Of a stretch of 64,000 bases of DNA, positions 17,971 to 25,363 are shown in pieces (position 1 is the stretch's first letter; every line of letters begins with the position of its first letter). Below the pieces are notes generated by a model, which saw only the letters and a list, made by a program, of their open reading frames with translations, did not search any database and was not told the origin of the DNA. The DNA is taken from contig JAICIO010000002.1 of NCBI GenBank assembly GCA_025924315.1, positions 114,757-178,756 of the forward strand, in the 5' to 3' direction. The position numbers and the translations under genes were made by a program. The stretch comes from Phycisphaerae bacterium (GTDB taxonomy: Bacteria > Planctomycetota > Phycisphaerae > Tepidisphaerales > Tepidisphaeraceae).

Positions 17971-18164
17971 GTATGGCCGTTGGAGCGCCTGATCGCGTAA
18001 AATTAGGTAAGCTTTACTACTGAGCGATCCCTAATTTTGGGGTTTTTCCGCGAATTCGAACAAATATTATGGTCTGAACGAAGAATCGTATACAATATTT
18101 CCGGCGGTTCTACCATCAATTATTTGCGTTGAGTGTTTCACCTGCCGTCTGAGGAGAACGAAGG
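17971..18164. promoter_or_regulatory. Divergent AT-rich promoter region of the corrinoid methyl-transfer operons
   Basis: Separates the MTHFR operon (minus) from the UROD/corrinoid operon (plus). A 9-bp inverted repeat, AAAATTAGG (17999-18007) and CCTAATTTT (18030-18038, followed by GGGGTTTTT), could be an operator or a short attenuator. TATACAAT at 18089-18096 is a candidate -10 for the plus strand, with no convincing -35. GAGGAG lies 8 nt before the UROD ATG. No cobalamin or SAM riboswitch core could be recognised by eye. Confidence 0.45.
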
Positions 18165-19232
18165 ATGCTGCCTGCTCAATGGGATACCTACAAGCGAGCT
18201 TCCAAGCTCGAGAAGCTCGACAAGATCCCCATGGCCATGATCATCGATAGCCCCTGGATTCCGGGCTACCTCGGCATCAAGCACATGGACTATTACCTCA
18301 ACCCGGATCTCTGGTTCGAGTCGAACCTGAAGATCATGAAGGAGTTTCCGGACATCATCTTCATCCCCAGCTGGTGGATGGAGTACGGCATGGCCGCCGA
18401 GCCTTCGATCCTCGGCGCCAAGATCAAGTTCTGGGAAGACAACACCCCCAGCGAATACCACACGCTCTATCGCCTGGAAGACATCAGCGAGTTTCCCGAA
18501 TACGAAGTGGAAGCCGACGCCTTCGCGGCGCTTACATTGCATCGATATAAGATGCACAAACAGCAGATCCTCGATCACGGCTACATCCTGCCGATGATCA
18601 CGAGCCGCGGGCCTCTTTGCACCGCCGGCTTCGTACGCAGCACGACGAATCTCATGGTCGAGCTCGTCGAGAATCCGGAAGGCTGTCACAAGCTGATCGA
18701 CCTCTGCACGCGCGTGATCATCGACTGGCTTAAGGCTCAGCACAAAGTGCTCGGCAACACGGTCGAAGGGATCTTCATCCTCGATGACATCGTCGGGTTC
18801 ATCAACGAAGAGCACTATCAGGAGTTCGCCCATCCGTACCTCAAGCGCATCTGCGATGCGTTCCCGAAGGATTGGGTGAAGCTCTATCACAACGACGCGG
18901 AAGTGGACGCGTGCCTCGACTATCTCCCCGATGCCGGCTTCACCACGCTGAACTGGGGCAAGCAGAAGGACATCCGCGAAGTGAAGCAGCGCGTCGGCGA
19001 CCGCATGTGCCTGATGGGCAACGTGAATCCGTTGGAGATCGGCGTGCGCGGAACGGTTGACGAAGTGAAGGAAGCGACGCTCGAAGTGCTGGAAGGTGGC
19101 ACCGAAGGCGACGGCAAGGGGGTGATCCTCTCCGTCGGCGGCGGAACGAGCCCCGGCATGCCGCGAAAGAACATCGTCGCGATGCTCGAAGCGCTGGAGC
19201 AGTTTAACGGGACGCGGTTGGCACAAGTCTGA
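18165..19232 (+). CDS. UROD-family (MtaA/MtvB-like) corrinoid methyltransferase
   Basis: 355 aa with the uroporphyrinogen-decarboxylase barrel used by methyltransferases: a RASKLEKLDKIP N-terminus, ITSRGPL, FILDDIVGF, VKLYHNDAEVD, LNWG, LMGNVNP and SVGGGTSPG. Heme-type UroD is unlikely given the neighbours. Where MtaA/MtbA have a zinc-binding HxC, this protein has HND, so substrate and metal site probably differ. Encoded directly before the corrinoid protein, it most likely transfers a methyl group from an unknown methylated or methoxylated compound to cob(I)alamin. Ribosome-binding site GAGGAG is clear. Confidence 0.82.
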   Translation: MLPAQWDTYKRASKLEKLDKIPMAMIIDSPWIPGYLGIKHMDYYLNPDLWFESNLKIMKEFPDIIFIPSWWMEYGMAAEPSILGAKIKFWEDNTPSEYHTLYRLEDISEFPEYEVEADAFAALTLHRYKMHKQQILDHGYILPMITSRGPLCTAGFVRSTTNLMVELVENPEGCHKLIDLCTRVIIDWLKAQHKVLGNTVEGIFILDDIVGFINEEHYQEFAHPYLKRICDAFPKDWVKLYHNDAEVDACLDYLPDAGFTTLNWGKQKDIREVKQRVGDRMCLMGNVNPLEIGVRGTVDEVKEATLEVLEGGTEGDGKGVILSVGGGTSPGMPRKNIVAMLEALEQFNGTRLAQV

Positions 19233-19234
19233 TG

Positions 19235-19311
19235 TGCATGTTGCCTGCGGCGCGTTGCGTGTTGGAGGAATCAACCACATGCAACACGCAACCCGCAATT
19301 CGCAACATGCA
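19235..19311. repeat. Inverted repeat between the UROD and corrinoid genes
   Basis: TGCATGTTGC...GCGTTGCGTGTTG is matched by CAACACGCAACCCGC...GCAACATGCA on the other side of a short centre. It fills the gap between two operon genes and could form a long hairpin in the mRNA, possibly adjusting relative expression. Confidence 0.8.
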
Positions 19312-19326
19312 AAAACGGAGTTCTCG

Positions 19327-20298
19327 ATGGTCGATTACGCATTGATGAACCAGTACCTCTACGAAGGCAAGGCCAAAGAGGTCGAGCAGATGACGAAGGA
19401 CGCGCTCTCGGAGGGTCGTCATTTTTCGGAGGTGCTGGCCGAGGGGTTGATCGCCGGAATGAGCGTCGTCGGCGAGGATTTCAAGCACAACATTCTCTAC
19501 GTGCCCGAAGTGCTGATCGCCGCCCGCGCGATGAAGGCGGGCATGGCCGTACTCAAGCCGCTCCTCAGCGCGAAGGACAGTGGCAGCGCGCCGGTCGGTA
19601 CGCTGCTCATGGGCACCGTTCGCGGAGACCTGCACGACATCGGCAAGAATCTCGTCTGCATGATGGCCGAAGGCGCGGGCTTTGAAGTGCACGACATTGG
19701 CGTCGACCAGAGTCTCGAGAAATTCATGGCCGCCGCGGACAAGACCAACCCGACCATCATCGGCATGAGCGCACTGCTCACGACGACGATGACCTACATG
19801 AAGACGGTGATCGACGGCTTCCGCGGCGCGGGCCGCGGGCACATTAAGTTTGCGATCGGCGGCGCGCCGATCAGCCAGATGTTCGCCGACGAAATTGGCG
19901 CCGACGGCTACGGCCAGAACGCCTCCGCGGCGGTCGACCTTTTCATTCGCCTCGCGCGCGGCGAAGAAGCCCCGGTCGTGCAAAACGCGACGGTCGCAAC
20001 GAACGCCGGAAACGTCGACACCGGAAAAGTCGGCAAGGTTTCGACGGTGAAGATCCTCTACTGGCAGGAGATTCCGTCGCAGGTGAAGGTCGAAGACGAC
20101 GAGGGCAATGAAGCGACGCTCGAGCTCGACAAGAAGTTCGCCGAGCGCATCGATGCGGTCGCACAACAGCGCGGCTTCCACGACAGCGACAAATATCTCG
20201 CGCAGTGGAAGTGGAGCGACGAACAGGAACGCGCCGGTTCGGCGCGTCAGGTCGCTGAAGCCGTGAAAGCCGAACTCGAAGCAAGCACTAAGTGGTAG
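19327..20298 (+). CDS. Corrinoid (B12-binding) methyl-carrier protein fused to a Virulence_fact-like domain
   Basis: 323 aa from the ATG at 19327 (CGGAG 6 nt upstream); upstream in-frame codons lie in the palindrome and are excluded. Residues 1-85 are the four-helix cap and 88-212 the cobalamin Rossmann domain, with GTVRGDLHDIGKN (lower-axial His103), MSALLTTTM and IGGAPIS. After an Ala/Val/Asn linker (about 215-238), residues 240-318 (ILYWQEIPSQV, FAERID, SDKYLAQW) look like the small Virulence_fact family (PF13769). That family is usually a separate protein. The carrier should shuttle methyl groups between the UROD protein, the pterin methyltransferase and the homocysteine methyltransferase. 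Confidence 0.87.
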   Translation: MVDYALMNQYLYEGKAKEVEQMTKDALSEGRHFSEVLAEGLIAGMSVVGEDFKHNILYVPEVLIAARAMKAGMAVLKPLLSAKDSGSAPVGTLLMGTVRGDLHDIGKNLVCMMAEGAGFEVHDIGVDQSLEKFMAAADKTNPTIIGMSALLTTTMTYMKTVIDGFRGAGRGHIKFAIGGAPISQMFADEIGADGYGQNASAAVDLFIRLARGEEAPVVQNATVATNAGNVDTGKVGKVSTVKILYWQEIPSQVKVEDDEGNEATLELDKKFAERIDAVAQQRGFHDSDKYLAQWKWSDEQERAGSARQVAEAVKAELEASTKW

Positions 20299-20308
20299 AA
20301 CAACCATC

Positions 20309-20478
20309 CTCCCTCTCCCCACCGGGGAGTGGGCGGGGGAGAGGGGCGAGCGGCGTCGTAGTTCAATGAATGGAGTTTCTCGGAGATGACTTTCGTAGTC
20401 TTCTCAAAACCATCCGTTCTCCAAACTACCGCGCCGCTAACCCCTCTCCTCAATCCTCTCCCCGGTGGGGAGAGGAAG
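20309..20478. repeat. Long inverted repeat between corrinoid and RACE genes (CCTCTCCCCACCGGGGAG)
   Basis: CCTCTCCCCACCGGGGAG (20312-20329) is an exact inverted match to CTCCCCGGTGGGGAGAGG (20458-20475). A second inner pair (GGAGAGGGG..AGCGGCG and CGCCGCTAACCCCTCTCC) nests inside. The right arm lies about 13 nt before the RACE ATG and contributes the purine-rich stretch (GGGGAGAGGAAG) that could serve as its ribosome-binding site. Confidence 0.85.
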
Positions 20479-20488
20479 TAAGATAAGC

Positions 20489-22159
20489 ATGGCCGTCACG
20501 CTGACCATCAACGGTAGATCGATCCAAGTCCCACCGGGCTTGTCGATCTTCGACTGCGCCGACGAGATCGGCGTGCAGGTCCCGACGTCCTGCCGCAAAA
20601 ATGGCAAGTGCAAGGAGTGCATCGTCGAAGTGACCGCAGGCGCCGAGCTTGTCACGCCGCGCACCGTTCATGAATCGCACCTGAAAGACGCCTTCCGCCT
20701 TTCGTGCCAGTGTTTCTTCGACGCAAAAGACGGCGAAGTGAAATGCCACACCATGCGCCGCGGACAGATGCGCATCGAGCGGCACGCGCTCGATCTGCCG
20801 ACCTCGCACACGAAGATGCCGCTGGATCCGAGTGTCACGCGCGACGGTGATCGCATCCTGCTCGACGGCAAAGAGATCGCACGATCAACCGGGCCGATTC
20901 ATGGCCTCGCGATGGATCTCGGCACGACCACCGTCGTGCTGCGACTCTTGAACCTCGAAACCGGCGAGCTCGTCGCCGACGCATCGTTCGAAAACCCGCA
21001 GCGTTTCGGCGGATCGGATGTCATGTCGCGCATCCAGTACGATACCGATCACAAGGGCAAGCTGCTGATGCGCACGCTCGCGGGCTATCTCACGCACGCG
21101 ATCGAGTCATTCCCCGTCAATCCGAAAACGATTTACGAGATGGTCGTCGTCGGCAACTCGACGATGCGCGATCTTTTCTTCCACCTGAACGTCTACTCGA
21201 TTGGCCAGACGCCCTACCGCTCAATCACGGAACTGGAAATGGACGAGGGCAAGCGCAGCGACACGGTCGTGACGCTCAAGGGCAGACAGTCGCTTTTGCC
21301 GATCCATCCCGAAGCGCGCGTGTACGGCGGGCCAATCATCAGCGGACATCTCGGCGCCGACGCGGCCGCGTGCATGCTGGCAATCGATCTGGCGCATGAA
21401 CCGCGCACCGTCGCGGTCATGGACATCGGCACGAACACCGAGCTCGTCGTCGGCAACAAGGATCGCATTCTCGCCGCCTCCTGCCCCGCGGGGCCGGCGT
21501 TTGAAGGCGGCGCGATCTCGTGCGGAATGCCTGGCCTCGAAGGCGCGATCGAAGACGTGCACGTCAACGAAGACGACACGTTCAAGCTCGGCGTGATCGG
21601 CGACGTCGAGCCGCAGGGCATTTGCGGGTCGGGCCTGGTTGATCTGATGAGCGAGCTGCTCCGCACGGGCAAAATGAACGAGTACGGCCGATTCGAAGAA
21701 TCCGGCTCGCGCATCGTCTTGAACGAGAAGAACAACGTCTACTTCGTCGAGAGCGACGTGAACGAACTGGCGCAGGCGAAGGGCGCGAACGTCGCGGGAC
21801 TCCAGACCGTGTTCAACACGATGGGCATCGGCTTCGACGATCTCGACCTCTTCTATCTCGCCGGCGGATTTGGGCGGCATCTGAAGGTCGATGCATCGAA
21901 GCGCATCGGGCTGATTCCGAATATTCCGGATTCAAAGATCGTGCAGGTCGGCAACGCGGCCATCGAAGGCGCGTGCATCGCCCTGCTCTCGAAGACCAAG
22001 CGCCGCGAGTTGGAAGAGCTTGTGAAGCGCGTCGAGCATGTGCGGCTCGAAACGCATCCGCACTTTTTCGATTTCTTCGTCGAAGGTTGTCAGTTCAAAC
22101 CCGTAGCGGCGACGCTTGCGTTGCCTGAAGATTCGGAGACGGAACAGGCCGTAAGATGA
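20489..22159 (+). CDS. Corrinoid activation protein, RACE/RamA-like (2Fe-2S plus DUF4445 ASKHA ATPase)
   Basis: 556 aa from MAVTLTINGR. An N-terminal plant-type 2Fe-2S domain has Cys35, Cys41, Cys44 and Cys73 (C-x5-C-x2-C-x28-C). The rest is the DUF4445 actin-like ATPase (LAMDLGTTTVVL near 148, VVGNSTM, AVMDIGTNTELV, CPAGPAFEGG, LAGGFG). These proteins reduce Co(II) to Co(I) on corrinoid methyl-carriers using ATP, as in O-demethylase activating enzymes and in split methionine synthases that lack the usual reactivation route. Its stop overlaps the next ATG by 4 nt. Confidence 0.92.
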   Translation: MAVTLTINGRSIQVPPGLSIFDCADEIGVQVPTSCRKNGKCKECIVEVTAGAELVTPRTVHESHLKDAFRLSCQCFFDAKDGEVKCHTMRRGQMRIERHALDLPTSHTKMPLDPSVTRDGDRILLDGKEIARSTGPIHGLAMDLGTTTVVLRLLNLETGELVADASFENPQRFGGSDVMSRIQYDTDHKGKLLMRTLAGYLTHAIESFPVNPKTIYEMVVVGNSTMRDLFFHLNVYSIGQTPYRSITELEMDEGKRSDTVVTLKGRQSLLPIHPEARVYGGPIISGHLGADAAACMLAIDLAHEPRTVAVMDIGTNTELVVGNKDRILAASCPAGPAFEGGAISCGMPGLEGAIEDVHVNEDDTFKLGVIGDVEPQGICGSGLVDLMSELLRTGKMNEYGRFEESGSRIVLNEKNNVYFVESDVNELAQAKGANVAGLQTVFNTMGIGFDDLDLFYLAGGFGRHLKVDASKRIGLIPNIPDSKIVQVGNAAIEGACIALLSKTKRRELEELVKRVEHVRLETHPHFFDFFVEGCQFKPVAATLALPEDSETEQAVR

Positions 22160-23460
22160 TCGAGCTGGTCGACACATTGCCGGACATCAACGTCCAGCCC
22201 GCGGAGTACAAGCGGCTGCTGGGCTATCCGCGCGATCGCGTGCTCGACGGCCGGGCGCGCGAGCTGGCCGAGTGGGCGCGCGGCTGGTACGCGAAAAATG
22301 GCAAGCCGTGGGTGTACGCGCGCGAAGCGCAAACCGTTCAACTCACGAACGGTTCGATCCTGATCGACGGCGTCACCTTCGCGAGCCCGAAGCTGCAGAA
22401 GATGCTTCATGAAGCCGAAGCGCACGGCGCGATCCTCGCGGCCGTCAGCGCGGGGCCGGAATTGGAAGCCGAGTCGCAGCGCCTCTGGCTGGAAGAAAAG
22501 CCGGATGAATATTTCTTCCTCGAGATCTTCGGATCGGCTGTCGTCGAACACCTGATGACGATGACCGGCGCGCGACTCTGCGCCTGGGCTGAAAGTCGCA
22601 AGATGGCCGTGCTCCCGCACTACAGCCCTGGTTATCCGGAGTGGGAAATCGATCAACAGCCGCGGTTGCTCGAGCTGCTGAATCGTACCGCGCAACAGCC
22701 GCTGCCCGGCAAGGTGGACGTGCTCGAATCCGGGATGCTCAAGCCGAAGAAGTCGCTCATCGCCGTCTTCGGGCTCACGAATCACACCGATCGCGTTCGC
22801 AAGCTGACGGATCTGGTGGCGTGCGAGAACTGCTCGTTCGGGTCGTGCCAGTATCGCCGCGTGCCGTATCGCCGGGCACCCGAGTTTTCCAAGACCGAAT
22901 CGCCGTCACTGCAAGAGGAACTCGCGATCGAAAACGCTGCCGGGGAGCCGGTAAAGATTGCCACGCTCACGCGCGATGCGAAGTATGCCGTCAACGCGCG
23001 AGCGCTCGATCGCTGGGCGGCCGAGCGGCTGACGATTGCGACGAACGACGACGGCACGATTGATGCCGTCTTCAAATACGAAGGCTCGACGTGCAGCAAC
23101 ATGGGCCGCACGATTCACTTCGTGTATCGACTGAAACTCGGGCGGCGCGACGAAGGCTACCCGATCAGGGAAATAACCTGCGGCCCCGCGCCCGGCGATG
23201 AAGGGCACCGCTTCATGTGCCGCTACATGACCAACGCCGAACATCTGATGGTCGCAATCGATCACGAAAAACCCTTGCTCGGCCAATCGCTCAACGACGT
23301 GCTCGCCTGGCAACGCCCCGCGATGTCCCCCAGTTGTTACTGCGAGCCGTCGAGCCGCAAGCACAAGTGGGGGCTGGTGCTCGAAACGATTCATTACGCC
23401 CTCGTGAAGCGTGAGACGGAAATAGCGAACTTAGCCACCACGATGGTAGAATCGAAATGA
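22156..23460 (+). CDS. Stand-alone MetH activation-domain-like protein with an extra Cys-containing C-terminal domain
   Basis: 434 aa. EYKRLLGYP near residue 18, FGSAVVEHL (about 125) and HYSPGYPEW (155-163) match the AdoMet-binding activation domain of cobalamin methionine synthase, whose signature is RPAPGYP. A cysteine group ACENCSFGSC (Cys223, Cys226, Cys231) follows, as in other stand-alone versions. The remaining 190 or so residues are unfamiliar and hold further Cys (STCSN, ITCGP, RFMC, SCYC). It is coupled to RACE by ATGA and, oddly, to the following antitoxin gene by the same overlap. It probably assists reductive methylation of the corrinoid protein. Confidence 0.75.
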   Translation: MIELVDTLPDINVQPAEYKRLLGYPRDRVLDGRARELAEWARGWYAKNGKPWVYAREAQTVQLTNGSILIDGVTFASPKLQKMLHEAEAHGAILAAVSAGPELEAESQRLWLEEKPDEYFFLEIFGSAVVEHLMTMTGARLCAWAESRKMAVLPHYSPGYPEWEIDQQPRLLELLNRTAQQPLPGKVDVLESGMLKPKKSLIAVFGLTNHTDRVRKLTDLVACENCSFGSCQYRRVPYRRAPEFSKTESPSLQEELAIENAAGEPVKIATLTRDAKYAVNARALDRWAAERLTIATNDDGTIDAVFKYEGSTCSNMGRTIHFVYRLKLGRRDEGYPIREITCGPAPGDEGHRFMCRYMTNAEHLMVAIDHEKPLLGQSLNDVLAWQRPAMSPSCYCEPSSRKHKWGLVLETIHYALVKRETEIANLATTMVESK

Positions 23461-23684
23461 TGTCTCCGAATCCCGTAAAGATCGATCCGGAAATCATGGG
23501 CGGCACTCCGTGCTTTGCTGGGACACGCGTTCCCGTGAAAACCTTGTTCGACTATCTCGCGCACAATAGGACCGTCGAGTTTTTCCTTGAGCAATATCCG
23601 ACCGTTGAGCGCGACCAGGTTATTGCAGTTCTTGCTCAGGCGGAGGAACTGGTATCGCATGCCCCGGGAACTAAGGTGGCATGA
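23457..23684 (+). CDS. DUF433 antitoxin
   Basis: 75 aa. DPEIMGGTPCFAGTRVPV is the DUF433 signature, a winged-helix-like DNA-binding fold. It begins inside the stop of the MetH-activation-like gene (ATGATG) and ends overlapping the toxin ATG. DUF433 proteins pair with DUF5615 PIN-like toxins and normally repress their own promoter. Here no separate promoter space exists, so expression should follow the methyl-transfer operon. Confidence 0.88.
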   Translation: MMSPNPVKIDPEIMGGTPCFAGTRVPVKTLFDYLAHNRTVEFFLEQYPTVERDQVIAVLAQAEELVSHAPGTKVA

Positions 23685-24001
23685 AGATTCTGTTGGACGA
23701 AAACCTGCCGCATAACTTACGCAATGAACTTCCGGGACACGACGTCTTTACCGTGCAATATATGGGATGGCGCGGCATCAAGAATGGTGCATTGCTCGCA
23801 CTGGCGGCCGGTGGCGGGTTTGACGCACTCGTCACTGTCGACAAGAGCGTTCCGCATCAGCAGAACCTTTCGACACTTCCGCTGGCGGTCGTCGTTCTGA
23901 ATGCGAAATCGACTGACTTCGACGACGTCGTCGTTCTTGTGCCGAAGCTGCTCGTGGCGCTGAACCATCTGAAGGGAAAAAGCGTCACGTACATACAATG
24001 A
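23681..24001 (+). CDS. DUF5615 PIN-like toxin
   Basis: 106 aa. MKILLDENLPHNLRNEL and ALVTVDKSV carry the spaced acidic residues of the PIN-like DUF5615 nuclease fold (Asp6, Glu7, then the central Asp). It overlaps its DUF433 partner by 4 nt upstream and the homocysteine methyltransferase ATG by 4 nt downstream. It is presumably an RNase toxin; its activity and its role in this operon are untested. Confidence 0.85.
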   Translation: MKILLDENLPHNLRNELPGHDVFTVQYMGWRGIKNGALLALAAGGGFDALVTVDKSVPHQQNLSTLPLAVVVLNAKSTDFDDVVVLVPKLLVALNHLKGKSVTYIQ

Positions 24002-24939
24002 CCTTGGCATCGAAGGAATTGATGAAAAAGCCCTTACTCGAAGCTCTGAAAGAACGCCCGCTGCTTGGTGACGGCGCGATGGGCACGCAGCTGATGCTCG
24101 CGGGTCTCGTGCAGGGAAACTGCGGCGAAGAGTGGAACATCCACCATCCCGAACGCGTGCTGGGAATCCAGAAGCGCTACGCCGAGGCCGGCTCCGACTG
24201 CATTCTGACCAACACCTTCGGCGGATCGCGCATCATGCTGAACCGCCACGGGAACGCGGACAACGTCGCCGCCATCAACAAGGCCGGCGTTGCGATCGTG
24301 AGAGAAGCATTCAAATCCGTGGGTCGCGAAGGCTATGTCATCGGCGACATCGGCCCGTTTGGGGGACTCATGGAACCGTACGGGGAATTCACCGAAGACC
24401 AGGTCCGCGAAGCGTTCACCGAGCAGGCGAAGGCGCTCATGGACGGCGGCGCCGATGCGATTATCATCGAAACGCAGACCGGCCTCGAAGAGCTCGGCAT
24501 CGGGATCGACGCCGCCAAGGAAGCTGGCTGTCCGTGCATCATTGGCTCGATGGCGTACGACGTGACGCTCGACGGCTCGACCTTCCGCACCATGATGGGC
24601 ATCGACCCCGAGCGAGCGGCGGAGTTCATGGAAGAACGCGGCGCACACATCGTCGCCCTGAACTGCGGCACCGGCATGGACATGCCGCATGCGAAGGAAG
24701 CGATCGAGCGCTACAAGCAGACCACCAGCCTCAATGTGATGGCCCAGCCCAACGCCGGCCTTCCCAAGCTCGTGAACATGCAAGTGATTTACGATGAGAC
24801 GCCGGAAGAAATGGTGAAAGGCGTCGTTCCGCTGATGGGAGCCGGCACCAACATCATGGGCGCCTGCTGCGGCAGCACGCCGGATCACATTCGCGCATTT
24901 AGAAAGGCGATCGACGAAAAACTCGCCGGGGGTGTGTGA
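23998..24939 (+). CDS. Stand-alone homocysteine S-methyltransferase (MetH N-terminal module)
   Basis: 313 aa from the ATG overlapping the toxin stop; an internal ATG at 24022 preceded by AAGGA is an alternative. DGAMGTQLMLAG, TNTFGGSR, ALNCGTG (first zinc Cys) and GACCGS (second and third zinc Cys) are the homocysteine-binding module of MetH and of betaine-homocysteine methyltransferase. No pterin or B12 domain is attached, so it must use the separate corrinoid protein. It makes methionine, completing a split methionine synthase with the neighbouring genes. Confidence 0.9.
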   Translation: MTLASKELMKKPLLEALKERPLLGDGAMGTQLMLAGLVQGNCGEEWNIHHPERVLGIQKRYAEAGSDCILTNTFGGSRIMLNRHGNADNVAAINKAGVAIVREAFKSVGREGYVIGDIGPFGGLMEPYGEFTEDQVREAFTEQAKALMDGGADAIIIETQTGLEELGIGIDAAKEAGCPCIIGSMAYDVTLDGSTFRTMMGIDPERAAEFMEERGAHIVALNCGTGMDMPHAKEAIERYKQTTSLNVMAQPNAGLPKLVNMQVIYDETPEEMVKGVVPLMGAGTNIMGACCGSTPDHIRAFRKAIDEKLAGGV

Positions 24940-24944
24940 CTGAA

Positions 24945-25013
24945 GTAGCACGGGTTTCCAACCCGTGCACGTTTTTCAAAACAGAAGATGCACGAGTTGA
25001 AAACCCGTGCTAC
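24945..25013. repeat. Dispersed palindrome, family 2 copy 1 (GTAGCACGGG...CCCGTGCTAC)
   Basis: GTAGCACGGGTTTCCAACCCGTGCA and TGCACGAGTTGAAAACCCGTGCTAC flank a short centre. Each half is itself a hairpin (CACGGGTT..AACCCGTG). It lies directly between the homocysteine methyltransferase and the next small gene, 14 nt before its ATG. Confidence 0.88.
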
Positions 25014-25026
25014 GAAAGCAACAGCC

Positions 25027-25356
25027 ATGAAAAGCAAACTCTGTGACGTGAACCAGGCGGCGGAGGAGAAGCTGCCGGGAAAGATGGACGATAAGTCCGG
25101 CATCGGCGTGCATTACATCGACGCGTACATCAAGCCGATGAACACCAAACTTGCCGACGGCACGCTGATCAAATGCAAGCGTCGCGGATTGAAGATCACC
25201 CTCCAGGCCGGCACGAAAAAGGGTGACGGTATCATGCGTCGGTTGCAAATCAGCAAAGATCCGACGGTGATGCTGCAAGCCGCCTTGCAGGAAGCGGCAC
25301 AGAAGGCCGGCGTCGAACTGAGCGTCGAAGACGGCGCGATCTTCATCACCCCGTAG
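25027..25356 (+). CDS. Small conserved-looking protein of unknown function
   Basis: 109 aa from MKSKLCDVNQ. Soluble and charged, with no signal peptide, no membrane segment and one Cys. The middle (KCKRRGLKITLQAG, GDGIMRRLQI) and the C-terminal helix followed by SVEDGAIFITP suggest a compact alpha/beta fold. It lies in the methyl-transfer operon between the homocysteine methyltransferase and the BtuF-like gene, only a few bases from the latter. I do not recognise the family. Confidence 0.65.
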   Translation: MKSKLCDVNQAAEEKLPGKMDDKSGIGVHYIDAYIKPMNTKLADGTLIKCKRRGLKITLQAGTKKGDGIMRRLQISKDPTVMLQAALQEAAQKAGVELSVEDGAIFITP

Positions 25357-25363
25357 TCGCGCA

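Noticed and set aside
17971..18164. Cobalamin or SAM riboswitch before the corrinoid operon
   Set aside because: The B12-box and SAM riboswitch cores could not be found by eye; the region is AT-rich with only a 9-bp inverted repeat. A covariance search would be decisive.
18165..19232. Heme-pathway uroporphyrinogen decarboxylase (hemE)
   Set aside because: The gene sits directly before a corrinoid carrier and RACE, and the sequence has the methyltransferase-type blocks; hemE would normally be near other heme genes.
18138..20322. Minus-strand frames opposite the UROD and corrinoid genes
   Set aside because: Shadows of high-GC coding sequence; the plus strand has DxHxxG and UROD blocks.
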